Positions 27,537-37,255 of a stretch of DNA of 64,000 nucleotides are shown here, in pieces; position 1 is the first letter of the stretch, and every line of letters starts with the position of its first letter. The DNA lies in contig NZ_FOQO01000003.1 of the NCBI RefSeq assembly GCF_900113765.1, positions 591,590 to 655,589 of the forward strand, in the 5' to 3' direction. The position numbers were made by a program, and so were the translations under genes. The DNA is from Parapedobacter indicus (GTDB taxonomy: Bacteria; Bacteroidota; Bacteroidia; Sphingobacteriales; Sphingobacteriaceae). A model generated the notes under the pieces. The model saw only the letters and a program-made list of their open reading frames with translations. It was not told the DNA's origin and ran no database searches.

Positions 27537-28502
27537 ATGAACATAAAATTCCATAACCTGCTTGCCTTGATCCTCCTGCTGGTGGGATCTATCCATACGC
27601 AGGCGCAGCAGTTCACCCTACCGGTATTCCCCGATTCGCAAAGCGAAATCGACGGAAATTACCGCATGTTTGAAAGCCAGTTCGATTGGATCCTGGCCAA
27701 CAAGGACAAACTCAACATCCCATTCGTCCTGCACGTAGGAGATGTGGTTAATTTTGATAACCTTTCGCAGTGGGAAACCGCCAGCTTGCAGTTTGACCGG
27801 TTGGACCGGGCAGGTATCCCCTACGCAATTTCGCTGGGAAACCACGATACCGAGGCCGTGGGTGAGTACAGCGGCAGCGCCGCACCGGGCAACGTAAATC
27901 AAAATTTACGTAAAACCGCCAAGTTCAATTCCTACTTCCCGCCCTCGCGGTTTATCGCCCAGCGGGGCCGGTACGAAGCCGGCAAAAGCGACAACGCCTA
28001 TTACACCTTTCAGACGGAAGGCATCAACTGGCTTGTCATCTCCTTGGAATTTTGCCCCCGCCAAGGCCCCATCAATTGGGCAGGCGACGTGATCAAAGCC
28101 CATCACGAATATAATGTCATCATCCTGACACACTACCACCTTACGGGCAAAGGTGAAATCGCCGACCGGAATGCAGGGTATGGCGACTTCAGTCCGCAAT
28201 ACATGCACGATCGACTCGTGAAGGTATACCCAAATGTCCGTTTCGTATTGAGCGGACATGTGATGAGCTCAGCGCTGAAGATCGGAAAAGGCGATCAGGG
28301 AAACACCTACTACCAGCTGCTTCAAAATTACCAGAATGATGATTTCGGTGGTGGCTACCTCCGCCTTTTACACTTCGACCTGGAAGAGAAGACAGTCAGC
28401 GCAGAAATGTATTCGCCCTATTATAAGGACACGAAGGCAGACAGCTCAACGTATCAGCTAACAGATTTGGATATTGTCCGTCCGAAGATGCCACGTAACT
28501 AG
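27537..28502 (+). CDS. Secreted calcineurin-type metallophosphoesterase
   Basis: 321 residues with a signal peptide (about 1-24, ending THTQAQ). The metallophosphatase ligands appear in order: VLHVGDVVNFDN, SLGNHDTE, ILTHYHLTGKGE and VLSGHVM. A first metal-binding D-x-H motif is not clean: the expected strand reads FPDSQSE. Last gene of the second PUL, followed by a strong terminator. It may remove phosphate from the imported ligand, or from a phosphodiester-linked polymer, in the periplasm. Confidence 0.85.
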   Translation: MNIKFHNLLALILLLVGSIHTQAQQFTLPVFPDSQSEIDGNYRMFESQFDWILANKDKLNIPFVLHVGDVVNFDNLSQWETASLQFDRLDRAGIPYAISLGNHDTEAVGEYSGSAAPGNVNQNLRKTAKFNSYFPPSRFIAQRGRYEAGKSDNAYYTFQTEGINWLVISLEFCPRQGPINWAGDVIKAHHEYNVIILTHYHLTGKGEIADRNAGYGDFSPQYMHDRLVKVYPNVRFVLSGHVMSSALKIGKGDQGNTYYQLLQNYQNDDFGGGYLRLLHFDLEEKTVSAEMYSPYYKDTKADSSTYQLTDLDIVRPKMPRN

Positions 28503-28518
28503 CACAGCACAAAAACCG

Positions 28519-28550
28519 ACGGTTGCCGAGCATTTTCGGCAACCGTTTTT
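28519..28550 (+). terminator. Bidirectional intrinsic terminator
   Basis: ACGGTTGCCGA, 6-base loop, TCGGCAACCGT, then TTTTT on the plus strand and an A-rich stretch before the stem (U-rich on the minus strand). It lies between the convergent metallophosphoesterase and sensor-kinase genes and can serve both. Confidence 0.85.
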
Positions 28551-28598
28551 GCTTACCGACACCCTGCCGTTATACCCTACAACTGCTTCACCCAGAAT

Positions 28599-30950
28599 TT
28601 ACCTATTTACTTTGGATAGCGCCGTAACCAGGTCTGTTGGCCGAAACGGCTTATTCAAAATATCCAGAATATTCATTTTCGCCAACTTCAACCTCGTCTC
28701 GGCCATGATGTCTGCCGTCAGGATGATAATCTGGATATCGGGGTATTCCCTGCAGATGATTTCCGAAAGCACGTAACCATCCATTCTGGGCATGTGCAGG
28801 TCAACCAACGCGACGGCATACGATGCGCTCGCCAAGTAGCGGAGCGCTTCCTCCCCGTCTGCTGCACAATCGGGAACCACCCCGAGCTCTTCCAGCTGTT
28901 TCCGGATCACCGTGGTACTGATGGGGTTATCCTCTACCAGCAATACGTGCATGTCCTTAAGCTTTCCTTGGCGGGCCGTTGGACCCGATGGAAGCCGCTC
29001 GGCACCGGTGGCAGCTGCCGCCAATGGAAGTGCAAACTGGAGGTCAAAGCAAAATTCCGCTCCATTTCCGGGCGAGCTCCGGAGTCGAATATGACTCTTG
29101 TGCAACTCAATAAGCCGCTTGGTAATCGTCAGCCCCAGCCCAAACCCTGTGTATTGCTGATTAGGCACCTGGATCAACTGCCTAAAATCTTTAAAGATTT
29201 CCTCGTGGTAAGCCTCCGGAATACCAGGCCCCGTGTCCTTTACCGAAAAATGCAGGGTGACCTCGGTATTCGTGTGCGACAATCCCCGCACTGCAATCGT
29301 AACATGCCCTTCGTCCGTATGTTTGATGGCGTTACTGACCAGGTTGTAAAGAATCTGACTCAAGCGCGTCGGATCGGCCATAATCTGGCGCGGAACAGTC
29401 GCATCGAGCTGTGCGACTACCGCAATACCCTTCGCTTCGGCCATCGCTTGAAACTGATTCTTGATATTTTCGATCAATTCAAACAGATTAACCACCGCCC
29501 GGATCAGCCGCAATTGCCCGCTTTCCATTTTATTGAAATCGAGCACATCGTTAACGAGCCGCAGCAGGTGTTCTGACGAAAATCGTAAGTTGTTTATCGT
29601 TTCTTCCTGTTCCGTTGAGCTACGCTGTTTCAGGTGGTTACTGGAACCGATGATACCTACCAACGGCGTACGGATCTCATGGCTCATCACCGAAAGAAAG
29701 TCCGACTTCACCTGTGCCGCTCGTTCGGCCATCTCTTTGGCATTCAACAACTCAATGGCTTCCAGCTTCTCCTTGGTGATGTCCATCAGTGCGCCGCGCA
29801 ACCGGACCACCTGGTTATTTTCCACCACGGGTACAGCCCGCACCCGTACCCATTTGGCCTCTTGCTGTGGGGTGTTTACCTGTAGTTCCATGGTATAGGG
29901 TTGCAGGTCCGCCCTGCACTTTTCAAGCGACCGAACGACCACTTCGCGGTCAGAAGCTGTAAAAAGAGGAAGATTTGCATCAAATTTGGAAAAATCAGCA
30001 TTCTCCGGGAGCCCTAGAATCACGTACATCTGCGCTGTCCAGGAAACGTTACCGGAGATAAGATCATACTCCCAGCCTCCCGTACGACTCAGCTGCTGAC
30101 TGATATTCAGCAACTCGTTACTCCGCTCGATTTTGGCTTGGGTTTCTTGTAAGGCGCGGTCCCGTTCAACCTCGGTGGTGATTTCCCGGATGGCTATTGC
30201 CAATCGCTGCTCTTTCGGTTTCCCCCTCAGTTCAATCGGTACGACCATCAACCGGTACCATTTTTCGATGGATGCATCAATATGCCGATATTCGAAGGTT
30301 GCACGTTTGCCTGTGCGGATCGCCCGATTCACCGGATCTGTAAAGGCGGGTGCTCGCTCCTTGCCGAAAGCATCCGTTATGGTCGTACCCAGAAAGCGCT
30401 CCTTCGGCATAAAGAGCTTAGATTCATCCGATATCCAGACATTTTTGAAGACCTGATTGCCGTCTATCTCAAACACAATATCCTCAATGAGGCCCATCAT
30501 GGCGTTGATGCGGCCAAAAAGTTCCCGATACGTTGTATCGGCCGGCTCGGTGTGATATGAGGCGCCATGGACATCCGACACATCCCGTACATACATAACA
30601 ACATGGGATACGCCGCTGTGCTGTTCAACCATTAAGCGTAGGTCGGCGCAACAATAACGCGTGCCCTTTTGCGGATGTGCAGTAGCAAATTCGCAGTAGC
30701 CTTTTTGTTCCAGACCCGTTACGAACGCTTTCAGTGTGTTTAGGATTTGCTGCCGCTCTTCGGCGGGCAGGGAGCCTGTCCATCCGAAGCCCTGCATATA
30801 TCCATCGGCCACCCCAAAAATCTGGCAACAGGCTTCGTTGGCAAATAAACATTTGCCTTCGTGATCTGCCAATAAAACGCCGATAGGCGCGTCCTGCAAC
30901 AGGCGCTGAAAATCAGTGATGTGGCAACCTGGCAACTGCGCTTCCTGCAT
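28599..30950 (-). CDS. Hybrid sensor histidine kinase with PAS domains and receiver
   Basis: 783 residues and no convincing membrane helix, so probably cytosolic. Three PAS-like modules occupy about residues 10-390, ending in PAC-type segments such as VRVRAVPVVENNQVVRLRGALMDI. Next come HisKA with the phospho-acceptor His in SDFLSVMSHEIRTPLVG and an HATPase with FGLGLTITKRLIELH. The C-terminal receiver has phospho-acceptor Asp in VALVDLHMPRMDGY and the conserved Lys in LNKPFRP. There is no DNA-binding domain, so an Hpt protein or separate regulator would be needed. The gene stands alone between the second PUL and the FucP-type transporter. Confidence 0.92.
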   Translation of the reverse strand: MQEAQLPGCHITDFQRLLQDAPIGVLLADHEGKCLFANEACCQIFGVADGYMQGFGWTGSLPAEERQQILNTLKAFVTGLEQKGYCEFATAHPQKGTRYCCADLRLMVEQHSGVSHVVMYVRDVSDVHGASYHTEPADTTYRELFGRINAMMGLIEDIVFEIDGNQVFKNVWISDESKLFMPKERFLGTTITDAFGKERAPAFTDPVNRAIRTGKRATFEYRHIDASIEKWYRLMVVPIELRGKPKEQRLAIAIREITTEVERDRALQETQAKIERSNELLNISQQLSRTGGWEYDLISGNVSWTAQMYVILGLPENADFSKFDANLPLFTASDREVVVRSLEKCRADLQPYTMELQVNTPQQEAKWVRVRAVPVVENNQVVRLRGALMDITKEKLEAIELLNAKEMAERAAQVKSDFLSVMSHEIRTPLVGIIGSSNHLKQRSSTEQEETINNLRFSSEHLLRLVNDVLDFNKMESGQLRLIRAVVNLFELIENIKNQFQAMAEAKGIAVVAQLDATVPRQIMADPTRLSQILYNLVSNAIKHTDEGHVTIAVRGLSHTNTEVTLHFSVKDTGPGIPEAYHEEIFKDFRQLIQVPNQQYTGFGLGLTITKRLIELHKSHIRLRSSPGNGAEFCFDLQFALPLAAAATGAERLPSGPTARQGKLKDMHVLLVEDNPISTTVIRKQLEELGVVPDCAADGEEALRYLASASYAVALVDLHMPRMDGYVLSEIICREYPDIQIIILTADIMAETRLKLAKMNILDILNKPFRPTDLVTALSKVNR

Positions 30951-31111
30951 AATGATAAAATGTCATAACTCGAATCCAAACAAATCTAAACAAAAAACCG
31001 ATCATATCTTCGAGCTTGCCACGGTTAATGGCTGTCCCACATTTTTTTGTTCATAATCCACCGGTTTTCTCTATTTTAGACGCCGTTCCAATTCAACGAG
31101 GAGCCTATATT

Positions 31112-32392
31112 ATGAGTAAAAAATCAATTTTCGTTAAAGACGGGGTGAATTACACGACACCCTTCATGGCAATCAGCGCGCTGTTTCTTACCTGGGGAAT
31201 CGCACACGGGTTACTGGATACACTCGACAAGAACTTTCAGGAGCTATTGCATTTGAAAAAGTGGCAATCAAGCTTCATACAAGTTTCACTCTATGGAGCC
31301 TATTTTTGCACGGCCATACCCGCTGGTCTGTATACCAAAAAATACGGCTACAAAAAAGGAATCATACTCGGGTTGACCCTTTTTGGAATCGGCGCGCTAC
31401 TTGCAGCGGGCACAGCACCGCTACAATCGTTTATCCTCTTTTTATTTTGCCTGCTTGTTATCGGCGCAGGCTTGGCAACACTGGAAACCGGGGCCAACCC
31501 CTACACCACCAAGCTGGGGCCTCCGGAATCCGCGGAACGGCGAATCAACATTGCTCAGTCTTTCAATGGCTTTGCCTGGGTGGTCGGCCCGCTGATTGCG
31601 CTGTCTATTTACGGCAATCGCAGCCATGTCGAAGGGGAAAAAATGATCTCCATTATCCTACCCTTTGCCCTTATCGGATTATCCGTTCTTGCCATTGCTT
31701 TTGGGTTTTCCCGGCTAAAGCTGCCTAAAATAGATGAGGAGGATTTAATGCACGCACACGGCGCAGCTCCAACACCCGGTGGCGATATGGAAATTTCAGA
31801 TCCTTCACACCCTGCTTATATTTCCAAGAAGCCGCTATGGAAAAACAGACATTTCAAACTGGGTGTTGCTGCACAGGCTTGCTATGTAGCGGCCCAAACC
31901 GGCGTTTTCAGCTACCTGATCAATTTTGTTACGGATCATGACATGCACCCCAGATTTGATGTGCAATACGGCCCTTATTTTTTGTCCCTCGGCTTCTTCC
32001 TGTTTATGATGGGCCGTTTTTCAGGCAGTGCGCTGATGCGGTATGTTAAGCCTCCCCGTATGTTGGCTTGCTATGCGCTATTGGTATGTATTTTATTGCC
32101 TATCGTATCGTTGAAGCTGGGTTGGGTTTCATTCGTTGCACTCTATGGCGTTTTCTTTTTCATGTCCATTATGTTTCCCACCATCTTTGCATTAGCCATC
32201 CGGAGCTTGGGAACCCACACCAAGCAGGGCGCTTCTTTTTTGGTTATGTCAGTGGGCGGCGGAGCCATATTCCCGCCGTTGATGGGCTATGTTTCTGATA
32301 TATACGGCATGGCAGCAGGCTTTTTTGTCCCGATTCCGTTATTCGCATTCATAGCCTATTACGCCATCAAGGGCTATAAAATCAAGGCTTAG
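31112..32392 (+). CDS. FucP-type MFS sugar:proton symporter
   Basis: 426 residues, about 12 membrane helices. The marks of the L-fucose/glucose-galactose permease group are visible: FMAISALFLTWGIAHGLLDTLDKNFQELLHL in helix 1, YGYKKGIILGLTLFGIGA, and LATLETGANPYTTKLGPPESAERRIN around helix 4-5. I chose the ATG at 31112, which follows an AGGAG about nine bases upstream; the longer frame from 31016 adds 32 residues with no membrane character. Monocistronic, ending at a perfect 20-bp dyad terminator. Likely substrate: a hexose or 6-deoxyhexose. Confidence 0.9.
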   Translation: MSKKSIFVKDGVNYTTPFMAISALFLTWGIAHGLLDTLDKNFQELLHLKKWQSSFIQVSLYGAYFCTAIPAGLYTKKYGYKKGIILGLTLFGIGALLAAGTAPLQSFILFLFCLLVIGAGLATLETGANPYTTKLGPPESAERRINIAQSFNGFAWVVGPLIALSIYGNRSHVEGEKMISIILPFALIGLSVLAIAFGFSRLKLPKIDEEDLMHAHGAAPTPGGDMEISDPSHPAYISKKPLWKNRHFKLGVAAQACYVAAQTGVFSYLINFVTDHDMHPRFDVQYGPYFLSLGFFLFMMGRFSGSALMRYVKPPRMLACYALLVCILLPIVSLKLGWVSFVALYGVFFFMSIMFPTIFALAIRSLGTHTKQGASFLVMSVGGGAIFPPLMGYVSDIYGMAAGFFVPIPLFAFIAYYAIKGYKIKA

Positions 32393-32396
32393 CAAT

Positions 32397-32447
32397 AAAG
32401 TAGCTGTGCAAAATGAAAACGGATTTCTCATTTTGCACAGCTACTTT
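32397..32447 (+). terminator. Bidirectional terminator, perfect 20-bp dyad
   Basis: Arms at 32397-32416 and 32428-32447 are exact inverted repeats (AAAGTAGCTGTG... / ...CACAGCTACTTT) around an 11-base loop. It lies between the convergent FucP-type gene and the large cytochrome gene. Confidence 0.85.
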
Positions 32448-32469
32448 ACTTGTAAAGGACGAACCTCCC

Positions 32470-35400
32470 CTACTTTCCCATGACCAACCGGGTCTGTGCA
32501 CCGCCGTCGGTCAGCTGTACAAGCAGCGGCCCCTCCTTGCGGAGATTGCGGTCTACCGCCAGTGTAATCTGATGGGTCCCCTGTACAAATGAAGTGGTGA
32601 GTTTGCCACTTTGGATAGCTATGGCTTTTGCATCCGCCCAGCCGGTAATGCCGTTCGCGTCGTTAAAGCTCAGTGTCACATTACCCGGGGTAAGGACTTC
32701 CACCTGGAACTTCACAACGCTGTAGCGTTTGTCGCCGCCGGCTTCCAAAACAGGCAGCTCGCTGATGGGAAGTGCTCCGGAAACCGTACTGTAATGAGCA
32801 GACCCCGCCGGTTTATTGTCTTTGGAAACACCTTCGATACCGTCCTTTTTAACTCGTTGCAACACATCCTCATTGGCCGGCAAAACTTCCCAGCGCCTCA
32901 CAAATCGTTCCGTGGGGACCCTAAAGCTGCCAGACGTACCCAGTTTGGAGAGGAAATTTACCAGGTCGATAAACTCCTGCTTATCGAGGCTGGCTGTCAG
33001 ACCCGGAGGCATGAGCGAACCCGGTATTTTTTCCCTTGTCTTCACATTGTCTTTCGGGATAGCCACCTCATTGCCGGTCACATCCCTTACGACGATCTCA
33101 CCGGGTTTATCAGCGACGAGGTATCCCATCAGTTCACTGCCGTCTGTGCGGACCACACGCTGCAATTCAAAACCCTCTTTGATGGATTCTGTCGGATACA
33201 TAATGGATTTGATGATCGTTTCAGCCGGCGAACTGGTTCCGAGGCTGCTCAGGTCGGGACCGATCTGTCCGCCCGCGCCGCCGATCGCATGGCACGTCAG
33301 GCAGGCAAGTTCCCGTTTGCGGAAGATGAGTTCTCCTGCAACCGGATTACCGGTTTTCTTTGCTTCGGAAGCCAGTTCTTTGATCTGATCGGGCTTGAGG
33401 TCCTGCGGCATGCGTTCAGCCGGCAATACGCCACCGGACGCTTCCAGACCCTGAATCAGTAATTTGACCTCCTCCTTTTCCCGGCGGTTCCAGGGAATAG
33501 ATTTCCGTAGGTGCTGCCGCGCTGCTACCGCCACCTCTTCCGGTATGCGGATGGCCACCAACACATCGGCCAGTGCCTTGGTCCGTCCACTATCGGCTAG
33601 AAACGCATCGAAGACCTCCTGCCCTTGCTCGGGATTATCCAGTTTGCCCATCAGTTCTGCCCCGATCTTGGCCGCAGCGGGTGCATTCAGGTAAGCCAGT
33701 TGTGAAACAGCAACCAAACGGAGGTCCAGCGGATGCTGTCCCGTAGCCAGGTTTTTTAGAAGCGTTTGTGCCGCTCCCGGATTTATGGACCTCAGCGCGC
33801 CCATGGCAGCTTTTGCATAGGTACGGTTTTCGTGGTTTACCCCTGTTTTAAGTTGCGCTTCCAGCGACCTGACTTTCAGGGCTCCGGCTACTTTCATCGC
33901 CGCGATGGCAGAAGCTTCGTCAGCACCCGCAATAATCGGCTGGAGGCGCCCAAGCTGGCGGTTCGCTGCCACCTGCCTTTCGGATGCAGCGCTTTCCACG
34001 GCAGCGAGCTCTGCTGAAACATCCCGCTTCTGCTCCGAAAATCCGGTGACGGCAACGTCAAGGACGTCGTTCAGGTCGTCCACCTGTCCACGTTTAGCGA
34101 TTGCCGATAGTGCATCTTTCTGATATTGCTGTGGAACCTGACCCTTTTTATATAGCTGTGTTAGCAGGGTGATAGCATCGGCGCTGGCTGCCGACTTCAG
34201 CGCATAGGATGTTTTCGCGGGATTCCCGAAGAACTCCGGGTCGCTTTTCACGCTGGCGAGCCATTCGGGCTCAAGCTGCCGCAAGGTTTGCCATAACGCA
34301 AAGTTAAGGAATTCGTCCATCGGCTGGTCCAGCACATCCAGCGCAGTTTTAGCAGCCGTAGCACTGCTTAGTTTCCGGAGTGCAATCACCGCCTCGAGAC
34401 GCACCTGTGGGTGAGGGTCTTTGGCCGCTTTCTGCAGGATGGCATCCAAGTTTGTAACCTTATTATGCCAGAGCTGTAAGGCCCGTAGCGCTCCGGCCCG
34501 CACTTCGTGACTCTGGGCATTCAATAAGCTTTCCAAAAGTGGACCATTGTAGGTGTCAATCGCCTGGAATACCCACAGACCTTCGAGCTTCAGCCGCTCG
34601 TAATCGTCGCTTTTTTGGTCGAGGTCATCGATCCAGCTTTGCAGCGGCGCAGCCACTTCGTTGGCTCCTCTTTCCTTCAGCAGCTGCCGGGCCTGTCCGC
34701 GTGTCCACTCTTCGGGCGCTTCCAGCGCATCCAGCAGGTCATCGACCGATGCGCCCACCAGTTTGGGTTTCTTCACCAACGATCTTTTTTTAGCGGTAAT
34801 GCGCCAGATCCGGCCGTGTTCCTTGTCGCGCCGGGGGTCGTGGAAGTCGACCTCGCCATGCTGGATGATGGGGTTATACCAATCGGCAATGTAAATCGCA
34901 CCGTCTGGGCCGACCGAGATATCTACCGGACGAAACGCAACATGATCGGTCCAGAGCAGATCAGGCATCTGCTTGGAAGCATATCCGCTGCCCTGCTCCG
35001 CTAGTTGGAAGCGATTAACACGGTTGGCCCGAAAATCATTTGTTATGAGACTGCCCGCCCATGATTCCGGTAGATGCCTTCCGGAGATGATTTCCAGCCC
35101 GCAATGTTTGGGTTGTCCGGGATTCAGTCCGCGAAGTATTTCTTCGGCACCCGGCGACGTAAGAAACGTAGCCCCCGGGAAGGCGTAATTGATTCCCTCT
35201 TCGCCGGCTCCGTCCGTGAGGAACGATTGCCCATATTGGTCAAACCGCAGCCCCCAAGGGTTCACGAGGCCCTTTGCATACACATCCAGTTCGAGCGTAT
35301 GCGGGTCAAGCTTCCAGACCCCACCTCCCTCAAGCCGTCTGATTCCCCAGGGGGTTTCCACATGGCTATGGATGTAAATCGATTGATTAAAATACATCCT

Positions 35401-35934
35401 CCCTTCGGGGCCCCACCGGAAGGTGTGGATGAGGTGGTGTGTGTCGGCCGTTCCAAACCCGCTTAGTACTTTTCTTCGGGTGTCTGCCTTACCGTCGCCG
35501 TCGGTATCCGATAGATGGAGGATTTCGGTGGCGTTTGCCACATACACCCCGCCATCGCCCGGTAGTACGCCGGTGGGCTGAAACAGGCCTTCTGCAAAGA
35601 CCGTCGACTTGTCGGCAACGCCGTCACCATCGGTATCTTCCAGGATGAACACTTTGTCGTTTGGCTCCTCGCCGGTTTTAAGCTGCGGGTACGCCGTACT
35701 GCTGATCACCCACAACCGTCCCTCGGCATCCCAGTTCATTTGGATGGGTTTCACCACAAGCGGTTCGGAGGCAAAAAGCGTTACTTCAAAGTCTTCATCA
35801 ATATGGAACGATTGAAGTTCATTCCTGGGATCGTCGGCGGGATACTCTCCATGCTCGTCCGGGTTGCCCGAGCAGGCGGCCAGTAGCAGCATCGGTATAA
35901 TCAATACTCCCGGAAAGGTCGATAACAAACGCAT
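32470..35934 (-). CDS. PVC-type heme-binding protein: beta-propeller, HEAT repeats, cytochrome c
   Basis: 1154 residues from the ATG at 35934 (a GTG-started frame reaches 35958). It starts with a lipoprotein signal (MLLLAACSG). Residues about 40-400 form a propeller of the PVC-type membrane-bound dehydrogenase kind (WVISSTAYPQ, VYVANATEILHLSDTDGDGKADT, FRPVDISVGPDGAIYIADWYNP). Residues about 410-840 hold HEAT-like repeats (ATEWTRGQ-type helices, HPQVRLEAVIALRKL). A cytochrome c domain with LACLTCHAIGGAGGQIGPDL binds one heme c. The C-terminal part is a beta-sandwich, perhaps carbohydrate-binding. Such proteins are thought to oxidise sugars and pass electrons outward. Last gene of the third PUL. 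Confidence 0.88.
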   Translation of the reverse strand: MRLLSTFPGVLIIPMLLLAACSGNPDEHGEYPADDPRNELQSFHIDEDFEVTLFASEPLVVKPIQMNWDAEGRLWVISSTAYPQLKTGEEPNDKVFILEDTDGDGVADKSTVFAEGLFQPTGVLPGDGGVYVANATEILHLSDTDGDGKADTRRKVLSGFGTADTHHLIHTFRWGPEGRMYFNQSIYIHSHVETPWGIRRLEGGGVWKLDPHTLELDVYAKGLVNPWGLRFDQYGQSFLTDGAGEEGINYAFPGATFLTSPGAEEILRGLNPGQPKHCGLEIISGRHLPESWAGSLITNDFRANRVNRFQLAEQGSGYASKQMPDLLWTDHVAFRPVDISVGPDGAIYIADWYNPIIQHGEVDFHDPRRDKEHGRIWRITAKKRSLVKKPKLVGASVDDLLDALEAPEEWTRGQARQLLKERGANEVAAPLQSWIDDLDQKSDDYERLKLEGLWVFQAIDTYNGPLLESLLNAQSHEVRAGALRALQLWHNKVTNLDAILQKAAKDPHPQVRLEAVIALRKLSSATAAKTALDVLDQPMDEFLNFALWQTLRQLEPEWLASVKSDPEFFGNPAKTSYALKSAASADAITLLTQLYKKGQVPQQYQKDALSAIAKRGQVDDLNDVLDVAVTGFSEQKRDVSAELAAVESAASERQVAANRQLGRLQPIIAGADEASAIAAMKVAGALKVRSLEAQLKTGVNHENRTYAKAAMGALRSINPGAAQTLLKNLATGQHPLDLRLVAVSQLAYLNAPAAAKIGAELMGKLDNPEQGQEVFDAFLADSGRTKALADVLVAIRIPEEVAVAARQHLRKSIPWNRREKEEVKLLIQGLEASGGVLPAERMPQDLKPDQIKELASEAKKTGNPVAGELIFRKRELACLTCHAIGGAGGQIGPDLSSLGTSSPAETIIKSIMYPTESIKEGFELQRVVRTDGSELMGYLVADKPGEIVVRDVTGNEVAIPKDNVKTREKIPGSLMPPGLTASLDKQEFIDLVNFLSKLGTSGSFRVPTERFVRRWEVLPANEDVLQRVKKDGIEGVSKDNKPAGSAHYSTVSGALPISELPVLEAGGDKRYSVVKFQVEVLTPGNVTLSFNDANGITGWADAKAIAIQSGKLTTSFVQGTHQITLAVDRNLRKEGPLLVQLTDGGAQTRLVMGK

Positions 35935-35987
35935 CGGGCTTATATCTATTGAAATCACAGTATTCAGATTATGTTTATGTTTGTCAA

Positions 35988-37214
35988 TTATTGTCCTTTT
36001 TGGAGATTCAGTTCATACGTTTTGATAACCGGCTTCCGGTGCAGTTTAATTTGCGCTTCCAGCTGGGCAATAAGCGGGTCCATATCGTCTAAATCCCGCT
36101 TGTTGTTACCCTGTTCGTACGACCGAAACCCCAGAATATACGTCCGGTTTCGGGGGCGGTATTGCTGAAAGAACAACGTATTTTTTTTGACAATGTAGCC
36201 ACAGACTTCCGCGGCCTGCTGCTGCGAAGTTTCCTGGTCAAGTACGACACCCTTTGCCCAGTCCGCTTCCGATGCCGTGATCAGTTTCCGTCCGTTTTCC
36301 GTTAACGTATAATGTCCCTTTTTCAGGCCGTTTACCTGTACGGACACGGCCGCTTTGGCGTCGGGCTTCCCCGAAGCAGTTGCGGGGAAGGGAAGCACGG
36401 GCTCTTCCAGGCTGAAAACAAGCTTGTCCGGTCCGCTTGAAACGATTTTCGCGGGAGCGTTAGCCGTGGATTCCCCTGCGTTGATAGTTACCGTTAACCC
36501 GCGGGAAGGCCACCCGAACGCCTGTTCGAGCACCTGGGCCAGGTAACGATAGCCCGCTTCATTCAGGTGAATGCCGTTGTCGAGAAACAAGGCATTTGTA
36601 TTTTCGTCAATGGGCGTATAAATGTCCACGTACCTTTTTTTGCGCTTCGAGGCAAGCGCCGCGATCGCGTCTGCATACAGGCGGAGGTTCTTATTCTGAG
36701 TAATCGTATTTTCCCGGTTGCCTGCGAGCTTTACGGGAATCGTTGATAGCAGGATCGATTGCGCACCCAGGGCATCGACCGAGTCAAGGATTGCCCCGAG
36801 CCCCTTGACGAACTCGCCAAGTCCCGCTTCTCCCTTTTGGGATTCGACCCCGCCGTACGCAATCAGTACATAATCGGGATGGGTGCTCCTGATCTGCTGG
36901 AATAGTTGCTGATAGGGGGTGGGTGGCGTGGTAAATGTACTTCGCGCTTCCGCGAATACATCGTCGCCGGTCCAGCCCAGGTTCCGGAACGTCAGATCCA
37001 GATCGGGCCAGCGGCTGGTTATGGCAAATTCAAGGTATCCCTTTTCCAGTTCGTTTTCGAAGAGCGAGCTTCCCAGGAAAACGATTCGCTCGCCCTGTTT
37101 GAACGTCAATGGGGAATGGTTGCCTTTATTTTGTGCCGGAAGCTGGAAACAAGTGCCGGCCAGCAGCGCACAGATTAATCCGCTGGCCAACAGAAATGAT
37201 TTTATATTTAACAT
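35988..37214 (-). CDS. SGNH/GDSL-family hydrolase
   Basis: 408 residues with a signal peptide (about 1-28, ending FQLPAQ). Block I is VFLGSSLFEN, where the Ser nucleophile sits in a GSS rather than GDS context. Block III is LIAYGGVES, and block V is DNGIHLNEAGYRYL with the catalytic Asp and His. The C-terminal 150 residues form an extra domain (SVQVNGLKKGHYTLTENG). It likely removes acetyl or other acyl groups from a glycan in the periplasm. It lies 41 bases after the VCBS gene and 53 bases before the start of the large cytochrome gene, in one operon. Confidence 0.85.
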   Translation of the reverse strand: MLNIKSFLLASGLICALLAGTCFQLPAQNKGNHSPLTFKQGERIVFLGSSLFENELEKGYLEFAITSRWPDLDLTFRNLGWTGDDVFAEARSTFTTPPTPYQQLFQQIRSTHPDYVLIAYGGVESQKGEAGLGEFVKGLGAILDSVDALGAQSILLSTIPVKLAGNRENTITQNKNLRLYADAIAALASKRKKRYVDIYTPIDENTNALFLDNGIHLNEAGYRYLAQVLEQAFGWPSRGLTVTINAGESTANAPAKIVSSGPDKLVFSLEEPVLPFPATASGKPDAKAAVSVQVNGLKKGHYTLTENGRKLITASEADWAKGVVLDQETSQQQAAEVCGYIVKKNTLFFQQYRPRNRTYILGFRSYEQGNNKRDLDDMDPLIAQLEAQIKLHRKPVIKTYELNLQKGQ

Positions 37215-37255
37215 TCGGGACTGATTAACGATTTATTTACAAACTTAGCGGAAAC

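Noticed and set aside
28794..29576. Plus-strand frame of 260 codons
   Set aside because: Antisense to the HisKA, HATPase and receiver parts of the sensor kinase, which is clear on the minus strand.
32611..33462. Plus-strand frame of 283 codons, with another of 190 codons overlapping
   Set aside because: Both are opposite the cytochrome c part of the large PVC-type gene and have no family features.
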